DNA of 36,707 nucleotides from the NCBI GenBank assembly GCA_002422345.1, contig DIUL01000096.1, forward strand, positions 11,457 to 48,163, read 5' to 3'. Below, one piece after another: positions 1-7,806 of this stretch (position 1 is its first letter; each line of letters opens with the position of its first letter). Both the position numbers and the translations under genes were made by a program. The stretch comes from Acetobacteraceae bacterium UBA6159 (GTDB taxonomy: Bacteria > Pseudomonadota > Alphaproteobacteria > Acetobacterales > Acetobacteraceae). Under the pieces are notes generated by a model. The model was not told where the DNA came from. It saw only the letters and a program-made list of their open reading frames with translations, and made no database searches.

Positions 1-36
1 TTACCCCCTTCATTCATTCCACCAAACCAATGGTTT

Positions 37-107
37 CCAAAGGCCTCGGCCTTTGGTGGGGGTCAAGGGGGCAAGGCCCCCTTGTGGGGTCTCGGGGCAA
101 AGCCCCG
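37..107. terminator. Array of three tandem hairpins next to the MFS gene 3' end
   Basis: Three perfect stem-loops follow one another: 37-45 with 48-56 (CCAAAGGCC/GGCCTTTGG), 64-72 with 76-84 (CAAGGGGGC/GCCCCCTTG) and 93-98 with 102-107 (CGGGGC/GCCCCG). The last ends two bases from the stop codon of the minus-strand MFS gene, so the array lies just downstream of that gene and probably ends or stabilises its transcript. No U-tract is visible. Similar GC-rich hairpin arrays occur between genes in some alphaproteobacteria, so this may also be a dispersed repeat. Confidence 0.6.
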
Positions 108-109
108 CC

Positions 110-1378
110 CTACGCCGCCACCGGCTGGGCCCTGGGGATTCGCATCACCAGCCACGACGCCAGCAGACACGCCACCCCCGTAGACACGAACGCCAGCACG
201 TATGTCCCCGTGAAATCCCGCAGCAGTCCCGCCCCCAGGGCTGCCGCCGCGCTACCGACCTGGTGCATCGCGTAGATCCAGGCCACCAGGATCGGCGCAT
301 CCCTTCGACCGAAATTCTCATTCAGCAGTTTCACGATCGGCGGCACCGTGGCCACCCATTCGATCCCGTTGAACAGCGCGAAGATCGTCAGGCTCGTGAT
401 ATCGAACGCCGTATACGGCAGGATGATCAGCGACACGCCCCGCAGCGTGAAGATCGCGAACAGGATCAGCCGCGGGTTGTACCGGTCGGTGATCCAGCCG
501 GACAGGATCGAGCCCACCAGGCTCGCCACCCCCAGCGATCCCAGCAGGCTCGCGCTGGTGCCCTGGCTGAGGCCGTGATCCACGCAATAGGTCACGAAAT
601 GCGTCGCCACCAGGCCGGCGGTGGAGAACCCGCAGATCGCGAAGACGATGGCGATCAGCCAGAAATCCACCGACCGCGCCCCGCGCAGCAGCCCTTGCAG
701 CGTCACCAGGAACGGGTTGCCCGGCGCCTTCCGCAGCACCGAGTCCGGTGTGCCGCCATAGGGTGACAGCCCGACGCTGGCCGGCGCGTCCGGCAGCAGC
801 AGGGCCACCAGCGGGAACAGCGCGGCGACCACGACGGTGACGGTCATCGACACGCTGCGCCAGCCATGGGTTTCGGCCAGCCCGCCGAGCACTGGGAGGA
901 AGATCAATTGCCCTGCGGCATTGGCTGCCATGAGCATGCCCATCGCGAGGCTGCGCCGCTCGGTGAACCAGCGGTTGGCGACCGCCGCGGCCATGCCCAT
1001 TGCTCCGGCACTGACCCCGATTCCCACCATCACGCCCCAGGTCATGAACAACTGCCAGGGTTCGGCGATGAAGTTGGCCAGCGTCGTTCCCATCAGCAGC
1101 ACGGCCAGGCAGGACAGCATGGCGCGCTTCAGGCCGATTACCTCCATCAACCCCGCGACGAACGGCCCGACCAGGCCCAGCAGCAGCAGATTGAGCGAGA
1201 TGGCCCCCGAGATCGTGGCGACATCCCAGCCAAAGGCCTGTTGCAGCGGGATGATGATCACCCCCGGCGCGCTGCGAACCCCGACCGAGCCCATCATCAC
1301 GACGAAGGTCACGGCAAGCGCGATCCAGGCATAGTGCAGGCGGGGGCCGCACAGGCGGGCGATCGAGGTGGCAAGCAT
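110..1378 (-). CDS. MFS transporter, oxalate/formate or monocarboxylate antiporter-like
   Basis: A 423-residue, strongly hydrophobic protein with about 12 predicted membrane segments. The first begins near residue 14 (YAWIALAVTFVVMMGS) and the last ends just before the C-terminal RIPRAQPVAA. Features of the major facilitator superfamily include the loop motif around SGWITDRYNPRLI in the second half and a cytosolic loop in the middle. The overall look is of the OFA/monocarboxylate-carrier branch, but the substrate cannot be read from sequence. ATG at 1378 was chosen because upstream codons in the open frame overlap the divergent endolysin-like gene and are not hydrophobic. A carboxylate substrate would suit the nearby ThDP enzymes and CoA transferase; that is inference. 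Confidence 0.8.
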   Translation of the reverse strand: MLATSIARLCGPRLHYAWIALAVTFVVMMGSVGVRSAPGVIIIPLQQAFGWDVATISGAISLNLLLLGLVGPFVAGLMEVIGLKRAMLSCLAVLLMGTTLANFIAEPWQLFMTWGVMVGIGVSAGAMGMAAAVANRWFTERRSLAMGMLMAANAAGQLIFLPVLGGLAETHGWRSVSMTVTVVVAALFPLVALLLPDAPASVGLSPYGGTPDSVLRKAPGNPFLVTLQGLLRGARSVDFWLIAIVFAICGFSTAGLVATHFVTYCVDHGLSQGTSASLLGSLGVASLVGSILSGWITDRYNPRLILFAIFTLRGVSLIILPYTAFDITSLTIFALFNGIEWVATVPPIVKLLNENFGRRDAPILVAWIYAMHQVGSAAAALGAGLLRDFTGTYVLAFVSTGVACLLASWLVMRIPRAQPVAA

Positions 1379-1457
1379 CAGGCGGCGTTTCCCCACTCTT
1401 GTCCCGGCAGGGGTACAAGTGGAGGATCGGCTTGTCGACCCGGGCAGGAGACGCCCC

Positions 1458-2360
1458 ATGCGCATCGAGGACCTGTTCCAGACCGGCCCACGGCTCAATA
1501 TGTGCGTCGCCGATCCCGAGGCTCGACGGGGGACCGTCTTCATGACCCCCATCCCAGACCGCTACGGCGCCGCCTTCCTGCGCGCCGTCGCCCCCCGCTT
1601 CATCACCAACAAGGCGCGCGGCAAGGCGCAGGATCGGATCATTGACGCCGTTGGCCCGATCATGACCACGACGCTGCGGGAATACGCGATCAACACCGAC
1701 CTCCGCGCCGCCCATTTCGCCGCCCAGATCTGCCACGAGAGTTTCGGGTTCACGCAGACCGAGGAAGGCGCCTCGGGTGCGGCCTATGAGGGGCGGGAAG
1801 ACCTGGGCAACACGGAAAAGGGCGATGGCATCCTGTTCAAGGGACGCGGCCTGATCCAGTTGACCGGACGGGCCAACTACGAATCCTATGGCAAGGCACT
1901 GGACCTGGATTTGATCAAGGAGCCGACGCTCGCCGCCGATCCGGTCACGTCCCTGAAGATCGCCTGTGAGTTCTGGACCCGCAACAAGCTGAACGACCAC
2001 GCCGACGCCGACGATGTCCTGGCCATCAGCAAGATCATCAACACCGGTCACAACGGCAAGACGATGCCGAACGGGCTGGACGACCGGAAGGCCTGCCTCA
2101 CCAAGGCGAAGCGGGCCCTCGGCCTGGGCGGGGTCGTCGCGACGAATGCCATGGCCAGCACCCGCCTGCGGCTGAAGGACACCGGCGCCCTGGTCAAGAC
2201 GCTGCAACGCAACCTGACCGCCGCGGGGTTCGAGGTGCCGGAGACCGGCTATTTCGGCCCGAAGACGGAAGCCGCGGTCAAGCGCTTCCAGGCCTCCAAG
2301 GGCCTGATCGCCGACGGCGTCGCCGGCCCCCGCACCCTCCTCGCGCTGGGCATGGCCTGA
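1458..2360 (+). CDS. GH19 endolysin-like peptidoglycan hydrolase with C-terminal peptidoglycan-binding domain
   Basis: A 300-residue protein with a GH19 (chitinase/phage lysozyme type) catalytic domain at about residues 30-220 and a PG_binding_1 domain at about 235-300 (LVKTLQRNL...GYFGPKTEAAVKRFQ...G). The likely general acid is E94 in ICHESFGF, with E102/E103 as candidates for the second carboxylate. The GH19 signature FKGRGLIQLTGRANY starts at residue 127. GH19 enzymes with this fold cleave glycan strands of peptidoglycan or chitin. No signal peptide is evident, as in holin-dependent phage endolysins, but no holin or other phage gene is nearby. ATG 1458 has an AGGAG (1446-1450) seven bases upstream. 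It is divergent from the MFS gene. It may be a domesticated phage lysin or a cell-wall or antibacterial enzyme. Confidence 0.85.
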   Translation: MRIEDLFQTGPRLNMCVADPEARRGTVFMTPIPDRYGAAFLRAVAPRFITNKARGKAQDRIIDAVGPIMTTTLREYAINTDLRAAHFAAQICHESFGFTQTEEGASGAAYEGREDLGNTEKGDGILFKGRGLIQLTGRANYESYGKALDLDLIKEPTLAADPVTSLKIACEFWTRNKLNDHADADDVLAISKIINTGHNGKTMPNGLDDRKACLTKAKRALGLGGVVATNAMASTRLRLKDTGALVKTLQRNLTAAGFEVPETGYFGPKTEAAVKRFQASKGLIADGVAGPRTLLALGMA

Positions 2361-2400
2361 CCCCCCGGTTGCCACCACTCCCGCCCCATCATACCCTATC

Positions 2401-2410
2401 GCGTTAACGC
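2401..2410. promoter_or_regulatory. Perfect 10-bp palindrome upstream of the ThDP enzyme gene
   Basis: GCGTTAACGC at 2401-2410 is a perfect palindrome in the 104-bp gap before the ThDP enzyme gene, 54 bp ahead of its start codon. Its place and symmetry suit an operator for a dimeric regulator. No regulator gene is adjacent, and short palindromes also arise by chance. Confidence 0.25.
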
Positions 2411-2464
2411 TACCGGCCCGCCGGCTGGTGGAAACGTCCAATCCTGCAGGAAGGAACCGAGCAG

Positions 2465-4102
2465 ATGAAAGTCGGTCAGGCGATCGCCGAGATCATGAAA
2501 CGCGAGGGGATCGAAATCCTCTGCGGCTACCCCGTCAACCATTTGCTGGAATTCGCGGCCGCGGCCGATATCCGCCCCATCATCGTCCGGCAGGAGCGTA
2601 TCGGCCTGCACATGGCCGACGCCATCTCCCGCGTCACCTCCGGCCGCAAGATCGGCGCCTTCTGCATGCAGCACGGCCCGGGCGCGGAAAACGCCTATGG
2701 CGGCGTGGCGCAGGCCTATTCGGAATCCGTCCCGCTGCTGGTCCTGCCGCAGGGCTATGCCCGCCGCATCGCCGGCATCGACCCGAACTACAACTCCACC
2801 CGGTCCATGCGCGGCGTGTCCAAGATCGCCGAAGCGATCAACATCCCGGGTGAGCTGACGAACATCATGCGGCGCGCGTTCAGCAACCTCCGCAACGGGC
2901 GCGGCGGGCCGGCGATCGTCGAAATCCCGACCGATATCTGGAACGAGGAAATCGGCGACATCGACTACACCCCGGTCGGCGTCCACAAGTACGGCCCCGA
3001 CCAGGCTGACGTCCGCAAGGCCGCCGCCGCGATCCTGGCCGCGAAGTGCCCGATCATCTACTCCGGCACCGGCGTCCAGTGGGCCGAGGCCTGGCCGGAA
3101 CTGCGTGAACTCGCCGAACTCCTCGGCGCGCCGGTCACCACCAGCCTGGGCGGCAAGTCGTCCTTCCCGGAAACCCATCCGCTGTCGCTGGGCTCGGGCG
3201 GCAACGCCATCCCCGGTCAGCTCAATCACTTCCTGCAGAAGACCGACCTGGTCATCGGCATCGGCTGCTCGTTCACCGAAACGAACTTCGGCATCAAGTT
3301 CCCGAAGGGCAAGAAGTTCATCCACGCCACGCTCGACCCGAACCACCTGAACAAGGACGTGGTCAGCAATGTCGGCCTCGTGGGCGATGCCAAGCTGACG
3401 CTGCAAGCCCTGATCGGCGAACTGCGGCAGACCATCAAGGCGAACCGCGACTGCCGCGACACCGTGGCGGAAATCGTCGCCGCCCGGAATGAGTGGATGA
3501 AGCAGTGGCAGCCGCTGCGCGACCACAACGAAGCGCCGCTGAACCCCTATCGCGTCATCCGCGACCTGCACGCCACGGTCAGCGACGTCGTGGGCATGGA
3601 CAACTGCATCATCACCCATGATGCCGGCAGCCCGCGCGACCAGATCTCCCCGTTCTGGAACTCCACCACCCCCATGTCCTACATCGGCTGGGGCAAGACC
3701 ACCCAGCTCGGCATGGGCCTCGGCCTGGCGATGGGCGCGAAGCTGGCCAAGCCGGACAAGCTCTGCATGAACCTGTGGGGCGACGCCGCCATCGGCTTCA
3801 CCGGCATGGACTTTGAAACCGCCGTCCGTGAGCGGATCCCCATCCTGTCGATCCTGCTCAACAACTTCTCGATGGCGATCGAGCTGAAGGTGATGCCGAT
3901 CTCGACCGAGAAGTACCGTTCGACCGACATCTCCGGCAACTACGCCGACATGGCGAAGGCGTTCGGCGGCTACGGCGAACGCGTGACGGCTCCGGACCAG
4001 ATTACCGCCGCCATCAAGCGCGGGATCGAGCAGACGCAGGCCGGCAAGCCCGCGCTGCTGGAGTTCATCACGTCCAAGGAAACCCGCGTTTCCAAGTTCT
4101 GA
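2465..4102 (+). CDS. Thiamine diphosphate-dependent enzyme, acetolactate synthase-like
   Basis: A 545-residue protein with the three-domain layout of the pyruvate oxidase/acetolactate synthase superfamily: N-terminal pyrimidine-binding domain (about 1-170), central domain (about 190-325) and C-terminal diphosphate-binding domain (about 370-530). The cofactor-activating glutamate is probably E44 in VRQERIGLHMAD. The Mg-ThDP motif starts GDAAIGF at residue 439 and ends with N466-N467. Such enzymes decarboxylate or ligate 2-oxo acids or acyl-CoAs; the substrate here is not recognisable, and the protein does not look like oxalyl-CoA decarboxylase. AGGAAGGA at 2448-2455 supports the ATG at 2465. 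It is transcribed alone and followed by a strong hairpin. A second, split ThDP enzyme lies 2.4 kb downstream, so the region may handle 2-oxo acids (inference). Confidence 0.85.
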   Translation: MKVGQAIAEIMKREGIEILCGYPVNHLLEFAAAADIRPIIVRQERIGLHMADAISRVTSGRKIGAFCMQHGPGAENAYGGVAQAYSESVPLLVLPQGYARRIAGIDPNYNSTRSMRGVSKIAEAINIPGELTNIMRRAFSNLRNGRGGPAIVEIPTDIWNEEIGDIDYTPVGVHKYGPDQADVRKAAAAILAAKCPIIYSGTGVQWAEAWPELRELAELLGAPVTTSLGGKSSFPETHPLSLGSGGNAIPGQLNHFLQKTDLVIGIGCSFTETNFGIKFPKGKKFIHATLDPNHLNKDVVSNVGLVGDAKLTLQALIGELRQTIKANRDCRDTVAEIVAARNEWMKQWQPLRDHNEAPLNPYRVIRDLHATVSDVVGMDNCIITHDAGSPRDQISPFWNSTTPMSYIGWGKTTQLGMGLGLAMGAKLAKPDKLCMNLWGDAAIGFTGMDFETAVRERIPILSILLNNFSMAIELKVMPISTEKYRSTDISGNYADMAKAFGGYGERVTAPDQITAAIKRGIEQTQAGKPALLEFITSKETRVSKF

Positions 4103-4110
4103 TCAACGAT

Positions 4111-4136
4111 CGGGTGACGGAACATTCCGTCACCCG
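4111..4136 (+). terminator. Terminator-like hairpin after the ThDP enzyme gene
   Basis: CGGGTGACGGAA (4111-4122) and TTCCGTCACCCG (4125-4136) form a perfect inverted repeat beginning eight bases after the stop codon. There is no U-tract afterwards, so it may terminate weakly or protect the 3' end. Confidence 0.6.
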
Positions 4137-4174
4137 CATCTGCCCCGCGGCCGAGGCAAAAAGCAGTCCGCATT

Positions 4175-4184
4175 AGGATATCCT
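4175..4184. promoter_or_regulatory. AGGATATCCT palindrome in the chemoreceptor leader
   Basis: A perfect 10-bp palindrome, AGGATATCCT, sits in the AT-richer part of the gap before the chemoreceptor gene, 61 bp upstream of its start. It may be part of a promoter or an operator. I could not assign a sigma-factor consensus. Confidence 0.2.
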
Positions 4185-4245
4185 TAAACATTCCCTGTCA
4201 GCTTGGCGGCTGTCTCGTCGTCCTCCAGCTTTCAGGGTCCTTTGC

Positions 4246-6285
4246 ATGTCCGTCTCCGCCCCGCCCGCCGTCGCCCGTTCCGGGCTTTTGCCGCAGTTCA
4301 AGATTCGCACCCGAATCTATGGTGGCTTTCTCTCGATCACATTGATCGCCGGCACGCTTGGGGGCGTTGGCCTCTGGGGCGCCAATTCGTTGCATAACAG
4401 CATCATGGAGATGGACACGCTCGCCGATCAGGTGCAGCGCGTTTCCGTTGTCGACAAATCGCTCGAAACGATCCGCCGAACGATGACGCGCTTCATGTTC
4501 GACCATTCCGCGGCGTCAGTTACGGAAATGCAGGCCGCCCAGGCGCAGGCGAAGGACCTGCTGACCCAGATCGTGGCCGCCTCGACCGTGCCGGAACGCA
4601 AGGCGGTCTACGCCAGCGTGCTGGCTCGGCTGGAGGAGGAAGGCGCGGCCGCCACGAAGATCATCGAGGCTGGCCGGCAAAGTGAACGAGCGGAGGCAAA
4701 TCAAAACACCGCGGCCGAGACCCTGACCGCGACCGCCGCCCGGATCGTCGAGCAGGCCAAGGCCACTGCCGACACCACGATCCTGGCCGCGGCGACCGCG
4801 ATCGACCGCGACGTACTGCTCGCCCGTATCGCCAACCGGCGCTTCTTCGCCAGCCAGGACCAGGCCGATATCGCGCCGTTCCGCGCCGCGACCGACCGTG
4901 TCACGCAGGCGGCCGAAGCGCTGCAACGCAACGCGCCGCCCGCGATGACCGGCGACCTCGGTCGCATCCGCGATACCCTGGTGCCCTACCGCCGGGACTT
5001 CGACACCGCCTCGGCCGCGACCCTGACGCAGAACGGACTGTTCCGGGAACAGCTTGTGCCCCTGCTGGTCGCCATGCAGACCGACCTGGAGAAAGCCGCG
5101 GGCGCGCTGAACCGCAGCCTCGCGACCGAGGTCAACAATGCCCAGGCCTCGGCGAACCTGATCAACACAATCCAGACCATCGCGACCGCCATCGGCGTGA
5201 TCGCCGGCCTGCTGCTCGCCTTCGTGATCGCCCGCGGTATCCTGGGCCCGCTGACGAAGATGACCGGCGTCATGGGTCGCCTGGCCAATGCCGAATACGC
5301 GGTTGAAGTGCCGTCGCGGGACTCGACCGATGAAATCGGTGACATGGCCCGCGCGGTCGATGTGTTCAAACAGAACGGCATGGAAGCCGCCCGCCTCGCC
5401 GAGGCCCAGGCCGCCGAGGAAGCCGCCAAGACCCGCCGCATGGCGGTGATCGAGGACCTGATCACCCAGTTCGAAAAGCAGGTGAACAGCGCGTTGCAGA
5501 CCCTCGCGTCCTCGGCCACCGAGCTGAACGCGACGGCCATCAGCATGGGCGGCACGGCCGAGGAAACGAGCCGCCAGGTCACCAATGTCGCCGCCGCATC
5601 CGAGCAGGCCGCGACCAACGTCCAGACCGTGGCCGTGGCGACCGAGGAACTGTCCGCGTCCGTCAACGAAATCGGCCGCCAGATGGAGCAGTCGACCCGA
5701 ATCGCCACCCAGGCCGTCAGCGAGGCGGAAGCCACGACCGTCGCGATCCAGAGCCTGGCCGAGATGGCGCGCCAGGTCGACACGGTGGTGCAGATCATCA
5801 ACGAAATCGCCGGCCAGACCAACCTGCTGGCGCTGAACGCGACGATCGAGGCGGCGCGCGCCGGAGAGGCCGGCAAAGGCTTCGCGGTCGTTGCCTCCGA
5901 GGTGAAGGCGCTGGCCAACCGCACCGCCAAGGCGACCGAGGAAATCTCTCAGCAGATCAAGGGTATGCAGACAGAGACCGTACGGTCGGTGTCGCGCATC
6001 GAGACGATCGGCCGGACGATTTCGGAAATGAGCACGATCGCCACCGCCATCGCGACGGCGGTGGAGGAACAGAGCGCGGCGACCCAGGAAATCGCCCGCA
6101 ACGTGCAGGAAGCCGCCCGCGGCACCAGCGAGGTGTCGTCCAACATCAACGGCGTCCGCCAGGCCGCCAGCGAGACCGGCGCGGCCGCGGCGCAGGTCCA
6201 GGCCACCTCGGGCGAGGTCGCCCAGCAGGGCGAAGGCCTGCGGTCCGAGGTCGGACGCTTCCTGAGTGGCATCCGCGCCGCCTGA
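4246..6285 (+). CDS. Methyl-accepting chemotaxis protein
   Basis: A 679-residue transmembrane chemoreceptor. TM1 lies at about residues 24-48. A periplasmic, mostly helical ligand-binding region of about 260 residues follows; its length would suit a helical bimodular domain. TM2 is at about 309-329, a HAMP domain at about 330-385, and a methyl-accepting signalling domain from about 410 to 650. The highly conserved cytoplasmic hairpin tip (EIAGQTNLLALNATIEAARA) starts at E520. It senses a ligand and controls CheA kinase through CheW. No che genes are in the window, so it is an orphan receptor. Its position between two ThDP enzyme loci suggests, but does not show, that it senses a related substrate. 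The ribosome-binding site is weak (CAGGGT). Confidence 0.93.
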   Translation: MSVSAPPAVARSGLLPQFKIRTRIYGGFLSITLIAGTLGGVGLWGANSLHNSIMEMDTLADQVQRVSVVDKSLETIRRTMTRFMFDHSAASVTEMQAAQAQAKDLLTQIVAASTVPERKAVYASVLARLEEEGAAATKIIEAGRQSERAEANQNTAAETLTATAARIVEQAKATADTTILAAATAIDRDVLLARIANRRFFASQDQADIAPFRAATDRVTQAAEALQRNAPPAMTGDLGRIRDTLVPYRRDFDTASAATLTQNGLFREQLVPLLVAMQTDLEKAAGALNRSLATEVNNAQASANLINTIQTIATAIGVIAGLLLAFVIARGILGPLTKMTGVMGRLANAEYAVEVPSRDSTDEIGDMARAVDVFKQNGMEAARLAEAQAAEEAAKTRRMAVIEDLITQFEKQVNSALQTLASSATELNATAISMGGTAEETSRQVTNVAAASEQAATNVQTVAVATEELSASVNEIGRQMEQSTRIATQAVSEAEATTVAIQSLAEMARQVDTVVQIINEIAGQTNLLALNATIEAARAGEAGKGFAVVASEVKALANRTAKATEEISQQIKGMQTETVRSVSRIETIGRTISEMSTIATAIATAVEEQSAATQEIARNVQEAARGTSEVSSNINGVRQAASETGAAAAQVQATSGEVAQQGEGLRSEVGRFLSGIRAA

Positions 6286-6304
6286 TCCGGACGGACGAAC
6301 GCAG

Positions 6305-6335
6305 CGGCCCCGCCGGGACACGCCCGGCGGGGCCG
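6305..6335 (+). terminator. Strong GC hairpin after the chemoreceptor gene
   Basis: CGGCCCCGCCGGG (6305-6317) pairs perfectly with CCCGGCGGGGCCG (6323-6335) across a 5-base loop, 20 bases after the stop codon. The sequence after it is only weakly T-rich (TTCGCGTTTG). It is likely an intrinsic terminator or attenuating hairpin. Confidence 0.75.
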
Positions 6336-6484
6336 TTCGCGTTTGCATGCTCCCTTGCGTCGCGCGGCCTTCCTGGCAAAACAGGGGATGAACGCCCGAT
6401 CCTTCTCCCGGCGCGACCCCGGCCATTGCCGGTTTTCCGTCGCGCCGTCAGGATACCGGCGGAACCGGACACGAAGGCATTGAA

Positions 6485-7006
6485 ATGGCTGAAACCTCCC
6501 CCCCGTCCTGGCCGGATGCGCTGTATGCGCTGCTGCGCGCCAACAACGTGACCCAGTTCGCCTATGTACCGGACGCCGGCCACAAGGTGCTGATCGACCG
6601 GTCCCTGGCCGACCCCGACGCCCATTCCATCCCGCTGACGACCGAGGAAGAAGGCGTCGCCCTGTGCGCCGGCGCCGATCTGGGCGGGCAGCGCGGCGTG
6701 CTGCTGATGCAGTCATCCGGCGTGGGCAACTGCATCAACCTGCTGTCCCTGACCGCCGGCTGCCGCTTTCCGCTGCTGACCCTGGTGTCGATGCGCGGCG
6801 ACTTCGGCGAAGGCAACGCCTGGCAGTTCGCCATGGGACAGGCCACCGAGCCCGTGCTGAAGGCGATGGGCGTCGTCGTCCTGCGCTGCGACGCGCCCGA
6901 GGATGTCATCCCGACCGTCACCGCGGCCATTACCATGGTCTACCAGGCCGGCCAGGCGGTTGCCGTCCTTCTCGGCCAGCGCCTTATCGGCGCGAAGAAA
7001 TTCTGA
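6485..7006 (+). CDS. ThDP-dependent decarboxylase, N-terminal (alpha, ComD-like) subunit
   Basis: A 173-residue protein matching the pyrimidine-binding half of a split ThDP decarboxylase, as in sulfopyruvate decarboxylase ComD and the N-terminal half of phosphonopyruvate decarboxylase. The recognisable stretch is TTEEEGVALCAGADLGG (T52 onward), where E55 or E56 should activate the cofactor, followed by QSSGVGNCINLLSL. Known members decarboxylate 3-sulfopyruvate or phosphonopyruvate to the aldehyde; which 2-oxo acid is used here cannot be told. It forms a two-gene unit with the beta subunit 17 bp downstream, and both are needed for one active site. GAAGG precedes the ATG. Confidence 0.85.
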   Translation: MAETSPPSWPDALYALLRANNVTQFAYVPDAGHKVLIDRSLADPDAHSIPLTTEEEGVALCAGADLGGQRGVLLMQSSGVGNCINLLSLTAGCRFPLLTLVSMRGDFGEGNAWQFAMGQATEPVLKAMGVVVLRCDAPEDVIPTVTAAITMVYQAGQAVAVLLGQRLIGAKKF

Positions 7007-7023
7007 TCCAGGGGAACACGACC

Positions 7024-7635
7024 ATGGCAAAACTGAACAAGCTGCGGACGTCGAACCTGCCGGATGCGGTGCTGGATCGCCGCCAGGCGGTGCCGGCTCT
7101 GATCGAGCGGCCGTCCGACTTCCTGATCGTCACAGGCCTCGCCGGCACGGCGCAGGAAATCTCGGCGATGACCGATTCGTCCCCCGGCGTCTTTGCGCTC
7201 GGCGGCGCGATGGGGGCGGCGCTGTCGATGGGCCTCGGCCTGGCGCTGGCGCAGCCCAAGCGGCGCGTGCTGGCGGTCACCGGCGATGGCGAACTGCTGA
7301 TGAATGTCGGCACGCTGGCCACCATCGCCCTGCAGAACCCGCAGAACATGACGGTCATCTGCGTGGACAACGGCCACTACGGCGAGACCGGCAACCAGGA
7401 TAGCCATACCGGCCTGGGCGTGCGGCTCGACACGATCGCGTCCGGCTCGGGCATTCCGGTCGTGCACGTGATCAACACCGAGGCCGACATGGAGGAAGGC
7501 CGCCGCCTGGTGCGGGAGGGCAACGGTCCCTGCTTCATCCTGCTGCGCGTCAAGGAAGGCCCGCCCAACAAGAAGGGCCGCAACCTGGTGCCGCATCTGG
7601 AACGCGACAAGTTCCGCGCCGCGCTGCTGGGCTAG
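7024..7635 (+). CDS. ThDP-dependent decarboxylase, C-terminal (beta, ComE-like) subunit
   Basis: A 203-residue partner of the preceding subunit, carrying the diphosphate-binding domain. The Mg-ThDP motif begins GDGELLMN at residue 87 and ends DN at 115-116. Length and organisation match ComE/sulfopyruvate decarboxylase beta or the C-terminal half of phosphonopyruvate decarboxylase. The open frame extends upstream into the alpha gene, but ATG 7024 has AGGGGA just before it and aligns with the expected N-terminus. The alpha and beta genes are surely co-transcribed. No gene for making or using sulfopyruvate or phosphonopyruvate is nearby, so the substrate stays open. Confidence 0.88.
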   Translation: MAKLNKLRTSNLPDAVLDRRQAVPALIERPSDFLIVTGLAGTAQEISAMTDSSPGVFALGGAMGAALSMGLGLALAQPKRRVLAVTGDGELLMNVGTLATIALQNPQNMTVICVDNGHYGETGNQDSHTGLGVRLDTIASGSGIPVVHVINTEADMEEGRRLVREGNGPCFILLRVKEGPPNKKGRNLVPHLERDKFRAALLG

Positions 7636-7686
7636 GACCGCCGAACACGTCGGCAACCGGCGCCCAGGGTGTCGGGATTCTTGACA

Positions 7687-7727
7687 CATTGCTTTCCCGG
7701 ACCATCCGACAGTCCGGGAAAGCAGTG
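7687..7727. terminator. Long hairpin between the ThDP subunit genes and the PEP-CTERM gene
   Basis: TGCTTTCCCGGAC (7690-7702) pairs perfectly with GTCCGGGAAAGCA (7712-7724) across a 9-base loop. The stem extends by three more pairs, one of them G-T. It lies about 50 bp after the decarboxylase beta gene and is not followed by a U-tract. It probably ends that operon and separates it from the next promoter. Confidence 0.6.
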
Positions 7728-7731
7728 AAGA

Positions 7732-7746
7732 AACAAAGACTTTGTT
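7732..7746. promoter_or_regulatory. AACAAAG-A-CTTTGTT palindrome beside the sigma-54 site
   Basis: A perfect 7-bp inverted repeat around a single central A, ending 3 bp before the -24 element of the putative sigma-54 promoter. It may bind a dimeric regulator. Being so close to the promoter is unusual for an activator that works from a distance, so a repressor or accessory-factor site is also possible. Confidence 0.35.
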
Positions 7747-7749
7747 GAA

Positions 7750-7764
7750 TGGCATAAAATTTGC
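7750..7764 (+). promoter_or_regulatory. Sigma-54-type promoter of the PEP-CTERM gene
   Basis: TGGCAT (7750-7755), five bases, then TTGC (7761-7764) closely matches the -24/-12 sigma-54 consensus TGGCAC-N5-TTGC with exact spacing. Transcription would start near 7776, about 30 bp before the ATG. Sigma-54 promoters driven by the PrsK/PrsR system are known for PEP-CTERM genes in other proteobacteria, which supports the call. The local AT-richness stands out from the flanks. Confidence 0.6.
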
Positions 7765-7806
7765 GTAATTTTCCCTCAACAGGAACGATGTCGGGGGATC
7801 GTACGC

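Noticed and set aside
318..2441. Long minus-strand open frame of 707 codons across the MFS and endolysin-like genes
   Set aside because: It runs antisense or out of frame through two recognised genes, is rich in G, R, A and D without domains, and is a typical GC-rich shadow frame.
4516..6426. 636-codon minus-strand frame opposite the chemoreceptor
   Set aside because: Antisense shadow of a clear MCP; low-complexity G/R/D/H composition with no motif.
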